Below, piece by piece: positions 62,790-64,000 of a DNA stretch of 64,000 nucleotides. The notes under the pieces were generated by a model. It ran no database searches, was not told the origin of the DNA, and saw nothing but the letters and a program-made list of their open reading frames with translations. The first letter of the stretch is position 1; each line of letters starts with the position of its first letter. Origin of the DNA: Pseudomonadota bacterium (lineage in GTDB: Bacteria; Pseudomonadota; Gammaproteobacteria; Burkholderiales; Burkholderiaceae_C); NCBI GenBank assembly GCA_023387335.1, contig JAEWIF010000050.1, positions 1 to 64,000 on the forward strand, in the 5' to 3' direction. Both the position numbers and the translations under genes were made by a program.

Positions 62790-64000
62790 ATGCAGACCCC
62801 GCAACGCCCTCCCCTGCACATCGTCATGCACCCCGCCGACAACGTCGCCATCGTGGCGAACGACGGCGGGCTGCCCAGCGGCGCCACGCTGTCCAACGGA
62901 CTCGTGCTCCAGGAGCGCGTGCCGCAGGGCCACAAGGTGGCGCTGGTGGACATCCGCGCCGGCAGCGCCGTCAAGCGCTACGACGTCACGATCGGCTACG
63001 CGCTGGACGACATCGCCGCCGGCCGCTGGGTCCACGAGCGGCTGCTGCGCATGCCGGACGCGCGCGAGCTGGCCGACCTGCCGATGGCGACGGTCAAGCG
63101 CGAGCTGCCGCCGCTGGAGGGCTACACCTTCGAGGGCTTCCGCAATCCGGACGGCTCGGTGGGCACGCGCAACATCCTGGCGATCACGCAGACCGTGCAG
63201 TGCGTAGCCGGCGTCACCGCCTTCGCCGTGCAGCGCATCAAGGCCGAACTGCTGCCGAAATTCCCGAACGTGGACGACGTGGTGGCGCTGGAGCACGGCT
63301 ACGGCTGCGGCGTGGCCATCGACGCGCCGGACGCCGTGATCCCGATCCGCACGCTGCGCAACATCAGCCTCAATCCCAACTTCGGCGGCGAGGTGATGGT
63401 GGTGAGCCTGGGCTGCGAGAAGCTGCAGCCCGAGCGCCTGCTGCCGCCGGGCAGCATCCCGCTGGTGGACGAGCGCAACGTAGCCGACGTCGGCACGAAC
63501 GCGGACACCGGCCTGGACGTGGTCTGCCTGCAGGACGAAGCGCACGTCGGCTTCATGTCCATGGTCGAGTCGATCATGCGGCAGGCCGAGCAGCACCTGG
63601 AGCGGCTGAACGCGCGGCGGCGCGAGACGGTGCCGGCCAGCGAACTCGTGGTCGGCGTGCAGTGCGGCGGCAGCGACGCCTTCTCCGGCGTCACCGCCAA
63701 TCCGGCCGTGGGCTTCTGCGCCGACCTGCTGGTGCGCGCGGGCGCGAGCGTGATGTTCTCGGAGACGACCGAGGTGCGCGACGCGGTGGCGCAGCTCACC
63801 TCGCGCGCCGCGACGCCGGAGATCGCGGAAGGCATCGTGCGCGAGATGGCCTGGTACGACGCCTACCTGCAGCGCGGCTCGGTGGACCGGGGCGCGAACA
63901 CCACGCCGGGCAACAAGAAGGGCGGGCTCGCCAACATCGTCGAGAAGGCCATGGGCTCGGTCATCAAGTCGGGCAGCGCCGAGATCGCTGGCGTGCTGGC
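62790..64000 (+). CDS. garD: Galactarate dehydratase, GarD/UxaA family (3' end beyond window)
   Basis: About 403 residues are visible, starting MQTPQRPPLHIVMHPADNVA; the reading frame is open to the window end. Family markers are ANDGGLPSGATLSNGLVLQE (SAF-like N-terminal domain), GFRNPDGSVGTRNILAITQT, GYGCGVAIDAPDAV and VGVQCGGSDAFSGVTANPAV, the last with the conserved Cys. It dehydrates meso-galactarate to 5-keto-4-deoxyglucarate. It begins 5 bp after the regulator stop, so the two form an operon. A full-length member would have about 510-520 residues. Confidence 0.92.
   Translation, partial: MQTPQRPPLHIVMHPADNVAIVANDGGLPSGATLSNGLVLQERVPQGHKVALVDIRAGSAVKRYDVTIGYALDDIAAGRWVHERLLRMPDARELADLPMATVKRELPPLEGYTFEGFRNPDGSVGTRNILAITQTVQCVAGVTAFAVQRIKAELLPKFPNVDDVVALEHGYGCGVAIDAPDAVIPIRTLRNISLNPNFGGEVMVVSLGCEKLQPERLLPPGSIPLVDERNVADVGTNADTGLDVVCLQDEAHVGFMSMVESIMRQAEQHLERLNARRRETVPASELVVGVQCGGSDAFSGVTANPAVGFCADLLVRAGASVMFSETTEVRDAVAQLTSRAATPEIAEGIVREMAWYDAYLQRGSVDRGANTTPGNKKGGLANIVEKAMGSVIKSGSAEIAGVL

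Overview
The window is GC-rich chromosomal DNA (mostly GC-ending codons) whose gene content points to a Burkholderiales bacterium, most like Comamonadaceae (Ramlibacter, Variovorax, Polaromonas and relatives). Evidence for this is three stand-alone tripartite-tricarboxylate (Bug) binding proteins, a urtABCDE urea transporter, a PuuD-type urate hydroxylase, a UraD-AllC fusion, and the repeat family with core CGTCATCCCCGC/GCGGGGATCCAG. No rRNA, tRNA, CRISPR array, prophage or insertion sequence was seen. The placement is inferred from gene content, without a database search.

Layout. 1-1.8 kb: the end of a FimV/TPR-like membrane protein and a small exported protein. 1.8-7.5 kb (minus): a LysR regulator heading a BMP-type (nucleoside/purine-like) ABC transporter operon. 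7.6-11.5 kb (plus): xanthine dehydrogenase xdhA-xdhB. 11.5-14.1 kb: a run of small uncharacterised genes plus a cupin. 14.3-21.7 kb: alpha/beta hydrolase and LysR facing a 2-ketoacid (indolepyruvate-type) ferredoxin oxidoreductase operon with a Bug protein and a hotdog thioesterase. 21.7-26.3 kb: Asp-box exported protein, DUF1232 protein, glycerate kinase, YjbQ, second Bug protein. 26.2-34.1 kb: puuD-xdhC, uraH, a GntR regulator, puuE, uraD-allC and a divergent M20 protein. 34.1-36.2 kb: ArsC, Fic, GlsB-like. 36.6-40.0 kb: NitT/TauT-type ABC transporter with ureD. 41.3-47.0 kb (minus): urtABCDE. 47.2-52.2 kb: hemerythrin protein, LuxR-type response regulator, and a transporter-fused hybrid histidine kinase. 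52.3-57.1 kb (plus): ureA, a tiny His-rich protein, ureB, ureC, a GNAT enzyme, ureE, ureF, ureG. 57.3-64 kb: quinone oxidoreductase, tartronate semialdehyde reductase, third Bug protein, enolase-superfamily dehydratase, LacI regulator and a GarD-type galactarate dehydratase cut by the window end.

Together most of the genes form one purine-nitrogen salvage route: uptake (BMP transporter), hypoxanthine/xanthine to urate (XdhAB, matured by XdhC), urate to 5-hydroxyisourate (PuuD), to OHCU (UraH), to allantoin (UraD), to allantoate (PuuE), to ureidoglycine/ureidoglycolate plus ammonia (AllC), with urea imported by UrtABCDE and split by urease. The C2 product glyoxylate, and galactarate degradation, can both meet at tartronate semialdehyde, for which a reductase and a glycerate kinase are present. 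Gcl, ureidoglycolate lyase and guanine deaminase are not in the window.

The most unusual item is the 1149-residue protein at 48776-52225. It is an NCS1-like nucleobase permease followed by a Cys-rich metal-site-like segment, a histidine kinase and a receiver domain. It is divergent from ureA across a 71-bp region holding an inverted repeat that creates a sigma-54-like -24/-12 element in each direction. Other points of interest are a 55-residue His-rich membrane peptide between ureA and ureB, palindromic repeats translated in frame inside xdhA and iorB, an M20-fold protein lacking several zinc ligands, and clear palindromic operators for the GntR and LacI regulators.
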